Origin: Terriglobia bacterium
GTDB taxonomy: Bacteria; Acidobacteriota; Terriglobia; Bryobacterales; Bryobacteraceae
Direction: 5' to 3'
Assembly: GCA_025363475.1 (NCBI GenBank)
Contig: JANYDS010000023.1
Location: 124,001-188,000 of the forward strand
DNA length: 64,000 nt
The position numbers and the translations under genes were made by a program. Below, piece after piece: positions 47,337 to 56,643 of the stretch (the stretch's first letter is position 1; each line of letters opens with the position of its first letter). The notes beneath the pieces are model-generated. The model searched no databases. It was not told the DNA's origin and saw nothing but the letters and a program-made list of their open reading frames with translations.

Positions 47337-47401
47337 GTAGGGCCTGCGGAAAAATGCATGAGGATAATGTTAGGTTTGATCCAATTTGGAATTAAAATTG
47401 C

Positions 47402-47767
47402 TCATCGTTTGGCCGCAGGCGCTGCAAGCATTACTTTCCAGACATTTTCATCGTGACCGATACTCAACAGGTTGCCGGAACGAACCAGCGGCAGACGCAA
47501 CAGCCTGGCTTCGTTTTCAATTTTCTTCAGCCACTCGGCATCCGCTAGTTTGTAGTATTTCAACCCTGCTTCAGTGCACGCTTTGCCTTCGTAGTCGATC
47601 AGAGCCGTCAGTCCAAACCGGTCAGTAAATCGTCTGATCTCACCTGGTGACATCGGCTTCTGCTTCAGGTCAACGAAGTGGATGGTGGCACGGCGTTCCT
47701 TGAAGAAGCGGTCTGCCGCTCGCGTCTCCTGTGAATTTTTCAGGCCGAAGATCTGGACGGTCACCAT
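47402..47767 (-). CDS. ArsC/Spx-family thioredoxin-fold protein without the active-site cysteine
   Basis: 121 residues. The fold and late motifs of ArsC/Spx/YffB proteins are recognisable ([44 protein letters not shown]). At the catalytic loop, [11 protein letters not shown] has Asn11 where ArsC and Spx have Cys. Arsenate reduction is therefore unlikely; an RNA-polymerase-binding or unknown role is possible. It lies upstream of rpoN on the same strand and overlaps the upstream region of divergent coaA. Confidence 0.8.
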   Translation of the reverse strand: MVTVQIFGLKNSQETRAADRFFKERRATIHFVDLKQKPMSPGEIRRFTDRFGLTALIDYEGKACTEAGLKYYKLADAEWLKKIENEARLLRLPLVRSGNLLSIGHDENVWKVMLAAPAAKR

Positions 47768-47799
47768 ACGGGTTCAGAGTGGCAGGATACCATCTGCTG

Positions 47800-48759
47800 G
47801 TGGGCACGATTCCCGCTTCCGAGCCAATCAGTCTCTATACAAGCTTCGCGCGGGAGCAATGGACTGCCCTGCGCGCGAACACTCCCCTGCTGCTGACGGA
47901 AAAAGAAGTCATTTCCTTGCGCGGCATTAACGACATGGTGTCGCTGCAGGAAGTGGAAGAAATCTACGTGCCGCTGTCACGCCTGCTGAATCTGCATGTT
48001 GCGGCCGTGCAACACCTCTATGACGCCCGCCGCGAGTTTATGGGGTCACCATTGCCAGGCAAAGTGCCGTACATCATCGGCGTGGCAGGCAGCGTTGCGG
48101 TCGGCAAGAGTACCTTTTCGCGTGTCCTGCGCGCCGCACTCGCGCGCTGGCCGGAGCATCCGCGCGTGGAGCTAATCACAACCGATGGGTTCTTGTATCC
48201 GAATCGCGTCCTCGAAGAACGGCACCTGATGCGCCGCAAAGGTTTCCCCGAGAGCTATGACCGCCGGCGTTTGCTGCGTTTCCTTGCCGACGTCAAAGCT
48301 GGCGTGCAGAACGTAGCCGCTCCGGTGTATTCGCACTTGCTCTACGACATTGTAAGCGGCGAATTTCAGACGGTCACACAGCCGGACATATTGATTGTGG
48401 AAGGTCTCAATGTGCTGCAGACTGCGGACCGGTGGCAGCGTGGTGTCTCACGTTTGTTCGCTTCAGATTTTTTTGACTTCTCGATTTATCTGGACGCAGG
48501 CGACACGGCTCTGGAGCAGTCTTATATTTCCCGCTTTCTGCGCCTGCGCGAGACCGTTTTTCAGGACAAGGCGTCCTACTTCCACCGCTACGCGAATTTG
48601 ACGGAAACCGAAGCCGTCGAGCAGGGGCTGGCGATCTGGCGCGAGATCAACCTGGTGAACCTGCGGGATAACGTTCGGCCTACGCGCGAACGTGCGGACC
48701 TGATCATGGACAAGGGTCCGGACCATTCCGTGCAGCGCCTGCAATTACGCCGGATCTAA
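47800..48759 (+). CDS. coaA: Type I pantothenate kinase
   Basis: 319 residues from GTG 47800 (E. coli CoaA is 316). Phosphorylates pantothenate, the first step of coenzyme A synthesis. It has Walker [63 protein letters not shown] and [12 protein letters not shown]. Family members begin just before the [11 protein letters not shown]-like segment, so GTG 47800 is preferred; GTG 47779 or an earlier ATG are possible. The end overlaps the cyclase gene by 15 bases in convergent orientation. Confidence 0.95.
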   Translation: MGTIPASEPISLYTSFAREQWTALRANTPLLLTEKEVISLRGINDMVSLQEVEEIYVPLSRLLNLHVAAVQHLYDARREFMGSPLPGKVPYIIGVAGSVAVGKSTFSRVLRAALARWPEHPRVELITTDGFLYPNRVLEERHLMRRKGFPESYDRRRLLRFLADVKAGVQNVAAPVYSHLLYDIVSGEFQTVTQPDILIVEGLNVLQTADRWQRGVSRLFASDFFDFSIYLDAGDTALEQSYISRFLRLRETVFQDKASYFHRYANLTETEAVEQGLAIWREINLVNLRDNVRPTRERADLIMDKGPDHSVQRLQLRRI

Positions 48760-51700
48760 ACCAAAGCGTTCGCGATACAGCTTCCGGAACTCAGTCCGCG
48801 GGCCGCGCACGAAATACATTTCCCGCTCACGTTTATCTTTGGTCTGAACCAGCCCGCGCGCCTCGCAATCGAAGAAATCAGCTACCAGTTCGTGGGTCCG
48901 GGCTGAGATATTTACACTGCCCGGCGCGCCCGAGGATTCCATGCGCGAAGCCAGGTTGACCGTATTCCCCCAGATGTCGAAAGCGAATTTGCGGACCCCG
49001 ACCACGCCTGCGGAAACCGGTCCGCTGTGCAGGCCGATGCGGACACTCCAGATTGCGCCCTCTCCCCGTTGAGAAAGCTGCTCAACAGCTTCCAGCATTT
49101 TCAGGGCGCACAAAACGGCATCCACCGCGTGTGATGCGCGGGGCTGCGGCATACCGCTAACCAGCATGTAGGAATCGCCAATGGTCTTGAGCTTTTCGAG
49201 ACCGAACTCCACCACAATTTCATCGAAGTTTGTGAAGTATTCATGCAGCGATGAGACGAGCGCCTCCGCCGGCATTTCTTCGCTGGACAAAGTGAAGCCC
49301 ACGAAATCCGTGAAGCATACCGTGACTTCTTCGTAATGCTGCGGTTTCACAGTACCGGTGGTCTTCAGTTCGTCCGCTACTGAAGCAGGCAAAATGTTCA
49401 GCAGCAGAGCTTGCGACCGCTGTTCTTCCACCTGGATTTGATCGCGTTGTTCCCGGATTTCCGTAGTGCGCTCTTCAACGATAACTTCGAGGTGCGCCTT
49501 TTCCTGTTCCAGCTTGCGAACCCGCCAGCGCACGAAACCCCACACGCCACCCAGTGCGCAAAAGGCGTAGGTCAGCCATGCCCACCAGGATCGGTACCAG
49601 GGGGCGAGGATGACGAACGGAAACACCTTCTCTTCGCTGACTACACCATGCGGATTGCGCGCGCGTACCACGAAGCGATAACTCCCTTCAAACAGATGAG
49701 TGACGTCAGTGTGTGTCTCCGTGCTCCATTTGGACCAGTCGCTGTCGGCACCCTCCAGCTGAACCTGATATTCCACCTTACCCGGGTCTTCCAGAAACGG
49801 TGCGGCGAATTCGAAGCGCAGCGTGTTATCGCGGTAGCCAAGCCTGGGCTGCGTTGCCAGTGTCCCGGCCCCGCTAAATGCAGTTGCTCCCGATTGTGAC
49901 TGCACCCTGCGCAGTTCTACCCCGAATGGTGCACGCGGCGGCACAGACTGCGGAGTGTAGCGAATCAGGAAGCCCTCAGCGCCTGCAGCCCATACCGTTC
50001 CATCCGCTTCGGGCAGCACCGCATACAGTTCGGTTGCGTCAGAACGCAGTAGCGGCATAGGGTGCCATTCGCTCTTCCCGCCTGACGTCGGTTGAAGGAC
50101 TCCGTGATACCCCTCACCCGTAATCCAGAGTGCGCCATTTCCGCTCTCCCGAACCGTGGAAACCGGGCGTGGAGGAAAGCCCGGCCATGCGGAGAATCGG
50201 GATGCTGCGTCAGAGTATTGCAAAACGCCGCTGGTCGTAGTAACAATAAGGGTCCCGCCGATGCGGAAGAGGCTCTTGAACCCCTCGGGAACGCCTTGCT
50301 CCAAACCAAATAGCTCAATTTTTTCTTCGGGTACACGCCAGTCAACACGAAGGATTTTCCGGGGCGTGGTTACCCAGATTCGCCCGTCGGAATCTTCGGC
50401 AACAGTGCGAAATTCATCTCCGCTTGTGGCTAGTTTGCGCATGGATTTCCAGGCTGTGCCGCTCCATCGCATCTCATACAGACCACCGCGTCCCGCCGCA
50501 TAAACCTTGTCCGGATCATGTGCTGAGAGCGCGATGTCATAAATCACGTCCGTTGCATAATTCACCGATGCAGTGGTGTCCGTGATACCGTACAGGCCAC
50601 CCTGACCACCCGCCAGAAGCCCGTGCGGCGACGGCACGACAACGAAAGTGGGAACACTCAGGCCTCGCACGGGTTCAAAGTGCGGCACAGTGCCGGCTCG
50701 CAGGACGAAAAGTCCCGTATCGGTTCCGGCGTAAAGTTGTCCCTGATTTCTAGCACCCGGATTTCGAGCACCCCGATTTCTAACAATGGAATAGACGCTG
50801 CCGTTTAGCCCCTGGGCGCGGGAGAACCGCGTCATCGAGAGGTCAATTCGCTCGATCCCTGAACTCGAAGTGACCCACAGACCCCCTTCCCTGTCCCGGT
50901 ATAGCGCGGTCAGGGAATCGCTGAGAAGGCCCTGCTCCTTCGTATATATGTGAGCTAAAGAGCTGTCAACATTGAGGATGACAAGCCCGCCCCGTGAAGT
51001 GGCAACCACCGCAGCTCCGCCTTCAATCACCTTGACAGCGGCGATCATGCTGCTTTTGAGCAACTCATCCACGGGCGCGGAGAATTTCGTGAAAGCCTTG
51101 CCGTCGTAGCGGTAAAGCGCTGAGCGGGTAGCCAGTTCCATGCCGGCGGATCCGGCATAAACAGCGCGGACTTCGAACGGGGAAAATTGCTCGCCGCCCG
51201 GAACCGGATCCCAGATTTCTCCGTTCAATCGCTGCAGACCCTGGTCGCGCGACACCACATAGAGAACCCGGTTCACCAGCGTCAGGCGGCCATACGCACG
51301 GGCTGGTTTCCAGATTCGAAGTGTTCCCAGCCGCGGCGACCAGCGGAAAATCGCCTGGTACGATCCGAAGTAGACCGAATCCCCCAGAAGCAGAATGCTC
51401 CAGACATCGGCAAACTTGCGGGCCTCGACGGGCACATGGCTCAGCAGGGACACGTAGTGCAGATTGCCGGTTTTGTCGGGTGCCAGAAATCCAAAATCAC
51501 CACGGCTCCCAACATAAACCGTGCCCTGTTCGTCGACCGCCAGCGAAGTGGCCGTCCCGGTACCCGCGCTGATTTTGCGCCACGTGACGCCATCGTATTC
51601 GAGAACGCCTTCGGTATTTCCGAAGAACATAACGCCGCGCTTGTCCTGGACCGCCGCCCAGTTTTGTGGCGAGGCCTGATAAGTTTTCGGAGTGAAGGTC

Positions 51701-51807
51701 TGAGTAAAGAGCGAACCCGCTTCACGGCCCCATTGAGCGGTTGCCGGGACGGCGGAAACCACAAATGCCAGGAGGCACCAGCACGTCGCGGCAGTGGAAC
51801 GGGACAT
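48745..51807 (-). CDS. Two-component-type propeller, Y_Y_Y domain, adenylate cyclase fusion
   Basis: 1020 residues. Order: signal peptide (about 1-24), two beta-propellers (about 30-610) of the kind found in hybrid two-component sensors, Y_Y_Y domain (about 640-705), one membrane helix (about 710-735), coiled coil (about 740-785), class III cyclase (about 815-990). Cyclase metal residues Asp834 and Asp878, transition-state Asn951/Arg955 and the adenine-specificity pair (Lys of EKLKTIGD, Asp944 of FDIWG) are present, predicting cAMP output. It would sense a periplasmic ligand. A 15-base in-frame triplet repeat lies in the propeller. Confidence 0.92.
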   Translation of the reverse strand: MSRSTAATCWCLLAFVVSAVPATAQWGREAGSLFTQTFTPKTYQASPQNWAAVQDKRGVMFFGNTEGVLEYDGVTWRKISAGTGTATSLAVDEQGTVYVGSRGDFGFLAPDKTGNLHYVSLLSHVPVEARKFADVWSILLLGDSVYFGSYQAIFRWSPRLGTLRIWKPARAYGRLTLVNRVLYVVSRDQGLQRLNGEIWDPVPGGEQFSPFEVRAVYAGSAGMELATRSALYRYDGKAFTKFSAPVDELLKSSMIAAVKVIEGGAAVVATSRGGLVILNVDSSLAHIYTKEQGLLSDSLTALYRDREGGLWVTSSSGIERIDLSMTRFSRAQGLNGSVYSIVRNRGARNPGARNQGQLYAGTDTGLFVLRAGTVPHFEPVRGLSVPTFVVVPSPHGLLAGGQGGLYGITDTTASVNYATDVIYDIALSAHDPDKVYAAGRGGLYEMRWSGTAWKSMRKLATSGDEFRTVAEDSDGRIWVTTPRKILRVDWRVPEEKIELFGLEQGVPEGFKSLFRIGGTLIVTTTSGVLQYSDAASRFSAWPGFPPRPVSTVRESGNGALWITGEGYHGVLQPTSGGKSEWHPMPLLRSDATELYAVLPEADGTVWAAGAEGFLIRYTPQSVPPRAPFGVELRRVQSQSGATAFSGAGTLATQPRLGYRDNTLRFEFAAPFLEDPGKVEYQVQLEGADSDWSKWSTETHTDVTHLFEGSYRFVVRARNPHGVVSEEKVFPFVILAPWYRSWWAWLTYAFCALGGVWGFVRWRVRKLEQEKAHLEVIVEERTTEIREQRDQIQVEEQRSQALLLNILPASVADELKTTGTVKPQHYEEVTVCFTDFVGFTLSSEEMPAEALVSSLHEYFTNFDEIVVEFGLEKLKTIGDSYMLVSGMPQPRASHAVDAVLCALKMLEAVEQLSQRGEGAIWSVRIGLHSGPVSAGVVGVRKFAFDIWGNTVNLASRMESSGAPGSVNISARTHELVADFFDCEARGLVQTKDKREREMYFVRGPRTEFRKLYRERFGLDPA
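50745..50784. repeat. In-frame 15-base tandem repeat inside the propeller-cyclase gene
   Basis: GATTTC(T/G)AGCAC-type units begin at 50745, 50760 and 50775, so the period is exactly 15. On the coding strand they give three five-residue units [14 protein letters not shown] in a propeller loop. This has the look of slippage expansion. Confidence 0.8.
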
Positions 51808-51846
51808 GTCCCTTAAACAGCCTGCGCGTCGGCTTTCCGGAAGCGG

Positions 51847-52566
51847 TTACTGGCGCGAGCGAGGATGAGGCCGCCGAGGCCTGCCGCGATCAGTCCGATG
51901 GTGCCTGCCTGGTGCTGTCCCGCTCGTGGTTTGGAACGTGTACACCACTCCGTCAAAGCCAGAGGGCGTGTCGAGATTTTGGTTCAGCTGGATGTCGGTT
52001 CGTGTGTCCAGCAGGTACAGTAGCGGGACGAAGCTGATGTACGCAGGAGTCCCGATGCCGAAGGAAGCCTGCCCGGGAGGTGTACCGGAGGTGCAGAGTC
52101 CTGTACCGGCGCTGAACAGATCATCCATGCAGAAATAATGAGTGCCGATAACACTGCCAAACGGCGGGTCCATTGCAATCGCTTCGCCCGCGATGACCGG
52201 GGCCAGATCAACCGTGAAGCGGATTTCATACCCAGCCGCGTTTGCTGCATCGACATGAAAAGGAGTGAAGCCTCCCACGGTCAATTGCAGACTCCCGGCG
52301 AGAGAATCCCAGACCGGTGCCACCGTGATTGTGTTGAGAAGCCCTGTGCTGGCTGCATGCAGCCCGGTCGTATCAAGCGTGAAAAGGTCGAAGCTGAACA
52401 GTTGCAGGACGCCGGAGTGGCACCCGACGCTCAACTGGCTATAAGCATTAAAGGTGTCCGAGACACAAGCCGGACCAGTCAGAGTTGTTGCTCTGGCAGC
52501 TTGAGGAATCAGCGCAACTGCGCTGAACAGCCACGCGGCGTTAATAACGCGGGACACAACCCTCAA
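51847..52566 (-). CDS. Exported PEP-CTERM-type protein with frameshifted C-terminus
   Basis: 239 residues as an open frame. A signal peptide (about 1-26) and a beta-rich Gly/Thr body with paired Cys are typical of PEP-CTERM/VPLPA exoproteins, but the end (PGRHHRTDRGRPRRPHPRSRQ-like) is not. Reading the other frame from about 51905 down to TAA at 51813-51815 gives AGTIGLIAAGLGGLILAR...RFRK, the hydrophobic-plus-basic tail of a PEP-CTERM sorting signal. The Pro-Glu-Pro itself is lost. A two-base loss at the motif would explain both. The body function is unknown. Confidence 0.7.
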   Translation of the reverse strand: MRVVSRVINAAWLFSAVALIPQAARATTLTGPACVSDTFNAYSQLSVGCHSGVLQLFSFDLFTLDTTGLHAASTGLLNTITVAPVWDSLAGSLQLTVGGFTPFHVDAANAAGYEIRFTVDLAPVIAGEAIAMDPPFGSVIGTHYFCMDDLFSAGTGLCTSGTPPGQASFGIGTPAYISFVPLLYLLDTRTDIQLNQNLDTPSGFDGVVYTFQTTSGTAPGRHHRTDRGRPRRPHPRSRQ

Positions 52567-52796
52567 TCTAACCCCTCCCTTTCCCTGTTCTCTTGTGTGT
52601 GGTCCTGTCTCTCGGGAATTAAAAGATCATACGTCAATAAAAGTTGTGGCGCAATCAGAGAAGTCCGGTGATTTTTTGGTGGATCAGTTCGGTAGTTCGA
52701 CCTCGGCAACTTCCTCTCTCGACGCCATCTCTCGTCGAACGGGTTCGGTGCACACCCGTTGCGGAGCCGTGCTCATGTCTCTAAGAGCTCACATGT
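52567..52796. other. Non-coding stretch between two frameshifted genes
   Basis: About 230 bases with no supportable gene, repeat or terminator. It contains the upstream region of the PEP-CTERM-type gene and the end region of the methyltransferase-like gene. Confidence 0.4.
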
Positions 52797-52881
52797 TTAG
52801 AAGATCCGTGGGACCAGGCGGAAGCGCGTACGGGGCATGTACTCCCGGTATCCCGAAAGGTTCGCCTCGAGGAAGTGTTCC

Positions 52882-53493
52882 TCATCCAGCAGCCAGCAGC
52901 CGCCAAATGATGCCCGCGAGGAGCGCTGCAGCGGGTGCCAGTCCCCAGAGAGATCCGAGCGCCAACGGGGTTCCGGCGATCAGCAGGAGGCCGGCGGCGT
53001 ACATCGGGTGCCGCAATAGACCGTAGAGACCTGTGGAGACAACCGTTTGGCCCTCCGCCAACTCGACCGCCCCGGACGCGAAGCTGTTAGCCTTCATCAC
53101 CCCGAACAGGCCCAGGTATCCGACGAGCACCATTGCGCCGCCAGCCATGGCGGTCCAGGCCGGCAGGTTCGACGAGCCGAAACGCCGGTCCAGGCCGGGC
53201 AGCACAAGGAGAGCCACAAAAAACACCAGATTGAAAGCCTGAATCCGCTTCTGGCTGGTCCGTGTCTCTCCCGCCGAGCCGCGGCGCATCCACCTCTCTA
53301 CAAGGGCGGAATCATTCTTTAGAAGGTGGCCGGTGATCGCGATCGCAGGAGTCATGAAAACCACCAGGAACAGCCAGCCCTGCCAGTAATACACCGTGCC
53401 AGCGCTGCCAAAGACGATCATGCCCAGCACAACGACCAGAAAGCCGAGCGCCGTCCACGCGCGCCGATGCAGCGAGTGCTGGATCACGGGCAA
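52882..53493 (-). CDS. Isoprenylcysteine carboxyl methyltransferase (ICMT)-family protein, frameshifted at the 3' end
   Basis: 203 residues as an open frame with ~5 membrane segments. The ICMT/PEMT motif TGLYGLLRHPMYAAGLLL is intact. The frame stops at IIWRLLAAG. Two tandem copies of the seven-base GCTGCTG (52887-52900) sit at the break; removing one restores WRLLDEEHFLEANLSGYREY and a proper end at TAA 52797-52799. The E-E-x-x-L...Y-x-Y part is the conserved SAM-binding tail, so the present product should be inactive unless frameshifting occurs. Substrate unknown. Confidence 0.8.
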   Translation of the reverse strand: MPVIQHSLHRRAWTALGFLVVVLGMIVFGSAGTVYYWQGWLFLVVFMTPAIAITGHLLKNDSALVERWMRRGSAGETRTSQKRIQAFNLVFFVALLVLPGLDRRFGSSNLPAWTAMAGGAMVLVGYLGLFGVMKANSFASGAVELAEGQTVVSTGLYGLLRHPMYAAGLLLIAGTPLALGSLWGLAPAAALLAGIIWRLLAAG

Positions 53494-53530
53494 ACGATAC
53501 TACTCCCACGGTCATTTGTCCATCCTTAGC

Positions 53531-53567
53531 GGAACAAGCGGAACAAGCTGGAACAAGCTCTTGTTCC
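53531..53567. repeat. GGAACAAGC triple repeat ending in a hairpin
   Basis: Three copies of GGAACAAGC start at 53531, 53540 and 53550. The last continues into CTTGTTCC, giving an 8-bp perfect stem (53550-53557 with 53560-53567) and a two-base loop. There is no T-tract, so it is not a clear terminator. It lies in the 180-base gap between the ICMT-like gene and the acetyltransferase. It looks like a REP-type or slippage repeat. Confidence 0.75.
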
Positions 53568-53673
53568 GTCCGGTGGGGTCACTCCCGAGGTGTAAGGGGC
53601 AGTCCGGTTGCGATAATTCTTTCAAGGCCCCAGCCCCGCAGTATCGGAAAGGGGTTCCACCTGACCGAAGACC

Positions 53674-54171
53674 ATGACCCTGACACCTGTTCGCATCTTT
53701 CCCGCAACCGAAGCCGACGTTCCCGTGATCCTCGAAATGATTCGCGGGCTGGCTGAATACGAAAAACTTGAACACCTGGTGGTCGCGACAGAAGACAAAC
53801 TGCGCGCTACATTATTTGGCGAGCGGCCAGCGGCGGAAGTGCTGCTCGCGTGGACAGAAACCGAGTGCGCGGGCATTGCTCTCTTCTTTTCCAGTTACTC
53901 CACTTTTCTCGCCCAGCCGGGGATTTTCCTCGAAGATCTCTATGTGAAACCGCACCTGCGGGGCGCTGGAACTGGTACTGCCCTGCTTGCCCGCCTTGCA
54001 CAACTCGCCGTAGATCGTGGTTGTGGACGCCTCGAATGGGACGTCCTTGACTGGAATGCCCCCTCCATCGGTTTCTATAAAGCCCTCGGCGCAACGGCGA
54101 TGGATGAGTGGACGCGCTACCGTATGACCGGCGAAGCGCTCACCCAACTGGCTGCACGGCGCGCTGGTTAG
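53674..54171 (+). CDS. GNAT-family N-acetyltransferase (SSAT2/diamine-type)
   Basis: 165 residues. The acetyl-CoA loop is FLEDLYVKPHLRGAGTGTALL, with a preceding SSYSTF strand and the C-terminal CGRLEWDVLDWNAPSIGFYKALGA, matching the thialysine/diamine acetyltransferase (SSAT2) subgroup. The likely substrate is a small amine; this is unproven. ATG 53674 was kept for the match of its first strand (TPVRIFPATEADVPVILEMI) to the fold. Confidence 0.9.
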   Translation: MTLTPVRIFPATEADVPVILEMIRGLAEYEKLEHLVVATEDKLRATLFGERPAAEVLLAWTETECAGIALFFSSYSTFLAQPGIFLEDLYVKPHLRGAGTGTALLARLAQLAVDRGCGRLEWDVLDWNAPSIGFYKALGATAMDEWTRYRMTGEALTQLAARRAG

Positions 54172-54227
54172 ACCGGCGGGTTAGTCCGGCACTGCGTTAA
54201 GCTGAAGGGCAGGGAGATTCAATCATT

Positions 54228-54287
54228 ATGTCTAAAGGTATGGACCGCAAAAAAGAAACAAAAAAACCCAAAAAAGAAAAGAAGTAG
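54228..54287 (+). CDS. 19-residue Lys-rich small protein
   Basis: ATG 54228 with AGGGAG eleven bases upstream encodes MSKGMDRKKETKKPKKEKK. The start SKGMDRKKETKK matches a family of short basic proteins remembered from many Proteobacteria and other phyla (about 25-45 residues, M-x-K-G-M-D-x-K-K-x-x-K-K). No function is known; nucleic-acid binding is a guess. The gene is 56 bases after the acetyltransferase and may be co-transcribed. Confidence 0.6.
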   Translation: MSKGMDRKKETKKPKKEKK

Positions 54288-54338
54288 CCGCTTGCGGCAC
54301 TTTGGGTCCTGCCGAAGCGGCATGACGCTGCAATGCGC

Positions 54339-56600
54339 CTACCGCTTCGGCACAAACGTCACACGGCTCTTCACGTCAACCTTCTGAAACTGCATCGGGA
54401 AACTGGTCCCGTTGTAGTAAGCCTGCCACTGGTCCTTGAAATGTGCGGACGCAACATTCCCCGATTGTCCAATCGGAATATTCATCAGCGAAGCATCCCA
54501 GTCTCCCAATGACGCATCCATGCGCTCTGACGGTGCAAGCCGCGCCGTTGTCTGTTTCACCGTAGTGGAACCGCCACTCATCGGCACCGGCCCAATCCGA
54601 AAATAACCACCGATCAGCGGTATCTGCGCTCCAACAGGATTACTTGCCGCGAGAAACCGGTATTTGCCCCATTTCCAGGCTTTCGGGTTCGCTCCCTGCA
54701 TTCGTGTGCCTTCTTCTATAGCGTCAGCAAAGCAGCGCAGCAACAACTCGTCGTAGTCTGCAAACCAGCCCGCAGGCCGCTCACGCAGCATCCGCTCAAT
54801 GACTGAAGTAGAAAAATTATTGGAGTAAGCGTCGCCACTGCCCGGGGCTGCGCGCTCTGCGACAGCTTTCCTCAGGTACTGGAATGTCAGGGCTGTTACA
54901 AGCGGTTCGGCGTGGTCGCGGTCCATCTGGCCATCCCAGGTCCGCAACATGGTCACCGCGTCGCTAAATCGGTAAGACGATGACTTCCGCTTGTCAAAGG
55001 CTGTAACCAGCTGGCGGCCCAGAAATTGATTGAAGCTGCTGTAAACATCTTTCTGTAAGCGCAGACTGTCCGCAGGCTTGAGTTTGTTGCCAGACGCCGA
55101 CAGCATGTCGAAAATCTGACGCGAACGGTACTGCGAATCGAAGAACCCGCTCACGTGATATGGGTAGTTGGCGGGGAACGGGTTCTGGTTGGCGGTCACC
55201 ACCAGCCCGTTGGCCGGATTGAAGGCTTGGGGCAGTTCCTCAAACGGAATGTAACCGTCCCATTCGTTATCGCCGCTAGAACCATCCACCGGAACATCGC
55301 CGAAATAGTTGCGTCGAATCGGGAGCTTGCCCGTGGCGTGATAGCCGATATTGCCATCCACATCCGCGTAAACGAAATTCTGCCCCGGGCCACCAAACCG
55401 TGAGAGCGCGGTCTTGAATTCTTCCCAGTTGCGGGCACGGTCCAGTTGCGGGAACACGGCCTGCAGTACGCCCGGTTGCGCGGCGGACCACTTCAGCGCC
55501 AGAGCTCTGCCATTGGCGGTGCTGATGACGGGACCGTGGCGAGTTACCCACAGAGCCATCTCTTCAGGCATGTGGCCCTTGATGGCGATCACCTCACGTT
55601 CAGAACGGGCCTGCTCCAGCTTGCCTTCAAAAACATAGCGACCGGAGCGCGGATCAATTTTCTCGATGTAAATGTCCTGAACGTCGAAGCCGAGGTTGGT
55701 GAGTCCCCAGGCGATACGGTCGTTGTGGCCTGAAATCACGCCCGGTACGCCGGGCAGCGTGACTCCGCTGACGTTCAGCCCAGGAGCCTGTATATGGTGC
55801 AGCATCCAGACACCGGGTTCGCCAAACTCAAGATGCATGTCATTCGAAAGCAGCGGCTTGCCGGTTGCGGAACGAGTGCCGGCGATGGCCCAGGCATTGG
55901 AACCCGGATGCCCGTCCCCGCCGGGAAGAATCTCGGTGCCGCTGCGGTAGGGGAACAGGAAATTGATCTTGTCGGGCTCGCCGTTCTTGAGCATGGCCTC
56001 TTTGACCAGTTTGTTCTTCCAGTCGTTGGTCAGGGTTCGAAACATCTGCATCCCGGCAAGCAGAGAATCCACTACACTCCACGGGCGGGGGGCATAGCCA
56101 AGCAACAGAAATTCGAAGCCGTAGCGACCGTGATGGGTTTCGATATAAGCGTTTACGCCCCGCGCATATGCCGCCATTTCGGCTTTGTCGGCGTCAGGCA
56201 TTTGCGTATAGATTTGCTCTGCCGTGCGTCGCATACGCATCCGACGGGATTCGCGGTCGGCCTCAAGTGCCACCATGCCGACCACTTCAGACAGTTCACC
56301 AGAGGCCAGGCGCCGCAGTGCGTCCATTTGAAACATGCGGTCTTCCGCTGTCGTGTAGCCCTGCGCGAACCACGCGTCTTCGGCTGTTTTTGCTTTGATG
56401 TGGGGTACACCCAGACTGTCACGATCTACCTCGACCGGCTGGCTGACATACGTTTCCAGCGTGCCGGAGGTTTGCGGCAGGGCGCGGTAAAACACCCAAT
56501 AATAGACCGCAAGTCCCGCGATTACCGCAATCGCGAGCACAACATTGACCACAAACAGGAGACGGCGCACTGATGCGATTGTAGAACGCGGTGCTGTCAT
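54339..56600 (-). CDS. Penicillin acylase (penicillin amidase) family protein
   Basis: 753 residues. N-terminal membrane anchor or signal (about 12-35), alpha chain, then the self-processing Ser234 in GHPGSNAWAIAG that starts the beta chain. Further Ntn-hydrolase marks are LLSNDMHLEFGEPG, ISGHNDRIAWGLTNLGFDVQD and the beta-chain Asn region GPGQNFVYAD. Substrates of the family include penicillins and acyl-homoserine lactones; none is indicated here. Codons 2-6 form one arm of a perfect 14-bp inverted repeat with the 5' leader. Confidence 0.92.
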   Translation of the reverse strand: MTAPRSTIASVRRLLFVVNVVLAIAVIAGLAVYYWVFYRALPQTSGTLETYVSQPVEVDRDSLGVPHIKAKTAEDAWFAQGYTTAEDRMFQMDALRRLASGELSEVVGMVALEADRESRRMRMRRTAEQIYTQMPDADKAEMAAYARGVNAYIETHHGRYGFEFLLLGYAPRPWSVVDSLLAGMQMFRTLTNDWKNKLVKEAMLKNGEPDKINFLFPYRSGTEILPGGDGHPGSNAWAIAGTRSATGKPLLSNDMHLEFGEPGVWMLHHIQAPGLNVSGVTLPGVPGVISGHNDRIAWGLTNLGFDVQDIYIEKIDPRSGRYVFEGKLEQARSEREVIAIKGHMPEEMALWVTRHGPVISTANGRALALKWSAAQPGVLQAVFPQLDRARNWEEFKTALSRFGGPGQNFVYADVDGNIGYHATGKLPIRRNYFGDVPVDGSSGDNEWDGYIPFEELPQAFNPANGLVVTANQNPFPANYPYHVSGFFDSQYRSRQIFDMLSASGNKLKPADSLRLQKDVYSSFNQFLGRQLVTAFDKRKSSSYRFSDAVTMLRTWDGQMDRDHAEPLVTALTFQYLRKAVAERAAPGSGDAYSNNFSTSVIERMLRERPAGWFADYDELLLRCFADAIEEGTRMQGANPKAWKWGKYRFLAASNPVGAQIPLIGGYFRIGPVPMSGGSTTVKQTTARLAPSERMDASLGDWDASLMNIPIGQSGNVASAHFKDQWQAYYNGTSFPMQFQKVDVKSRVTFVPKR

Positions 56601-56625
56601 AACCCCGCTTTACAGCACCGCGTTC
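56584..56625. promoter_or_regulatory. 14-bp inverted repeat around the penicillin acylase start codon
   Basis: GAACGCGGTGCTGT (56584-56597) and its perfect complement ACAGCACCGCGTTC (56612-56625) enclose 14 bases. In the acylase mRNA this stem would display the GGGG ribosome-site-like sequence and the AUG in its loop, with codons 2-6 as the 3' arm. The region also separates the acylase gene from the divergent CNNM gene. It could act as translational hairpin or DNA operator; no T-tract, so not a terminator. Confidence 0.75.
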
Positions 56626-56643
56626 TCTACACTAACGTTTAGG

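Noticed and set aside
52595-53026. 143-codon plus-strand frame
   Set aside because: Its right half is antisense to the conserved ICMT-type membrane protein; the composition is that of a shadow frame.
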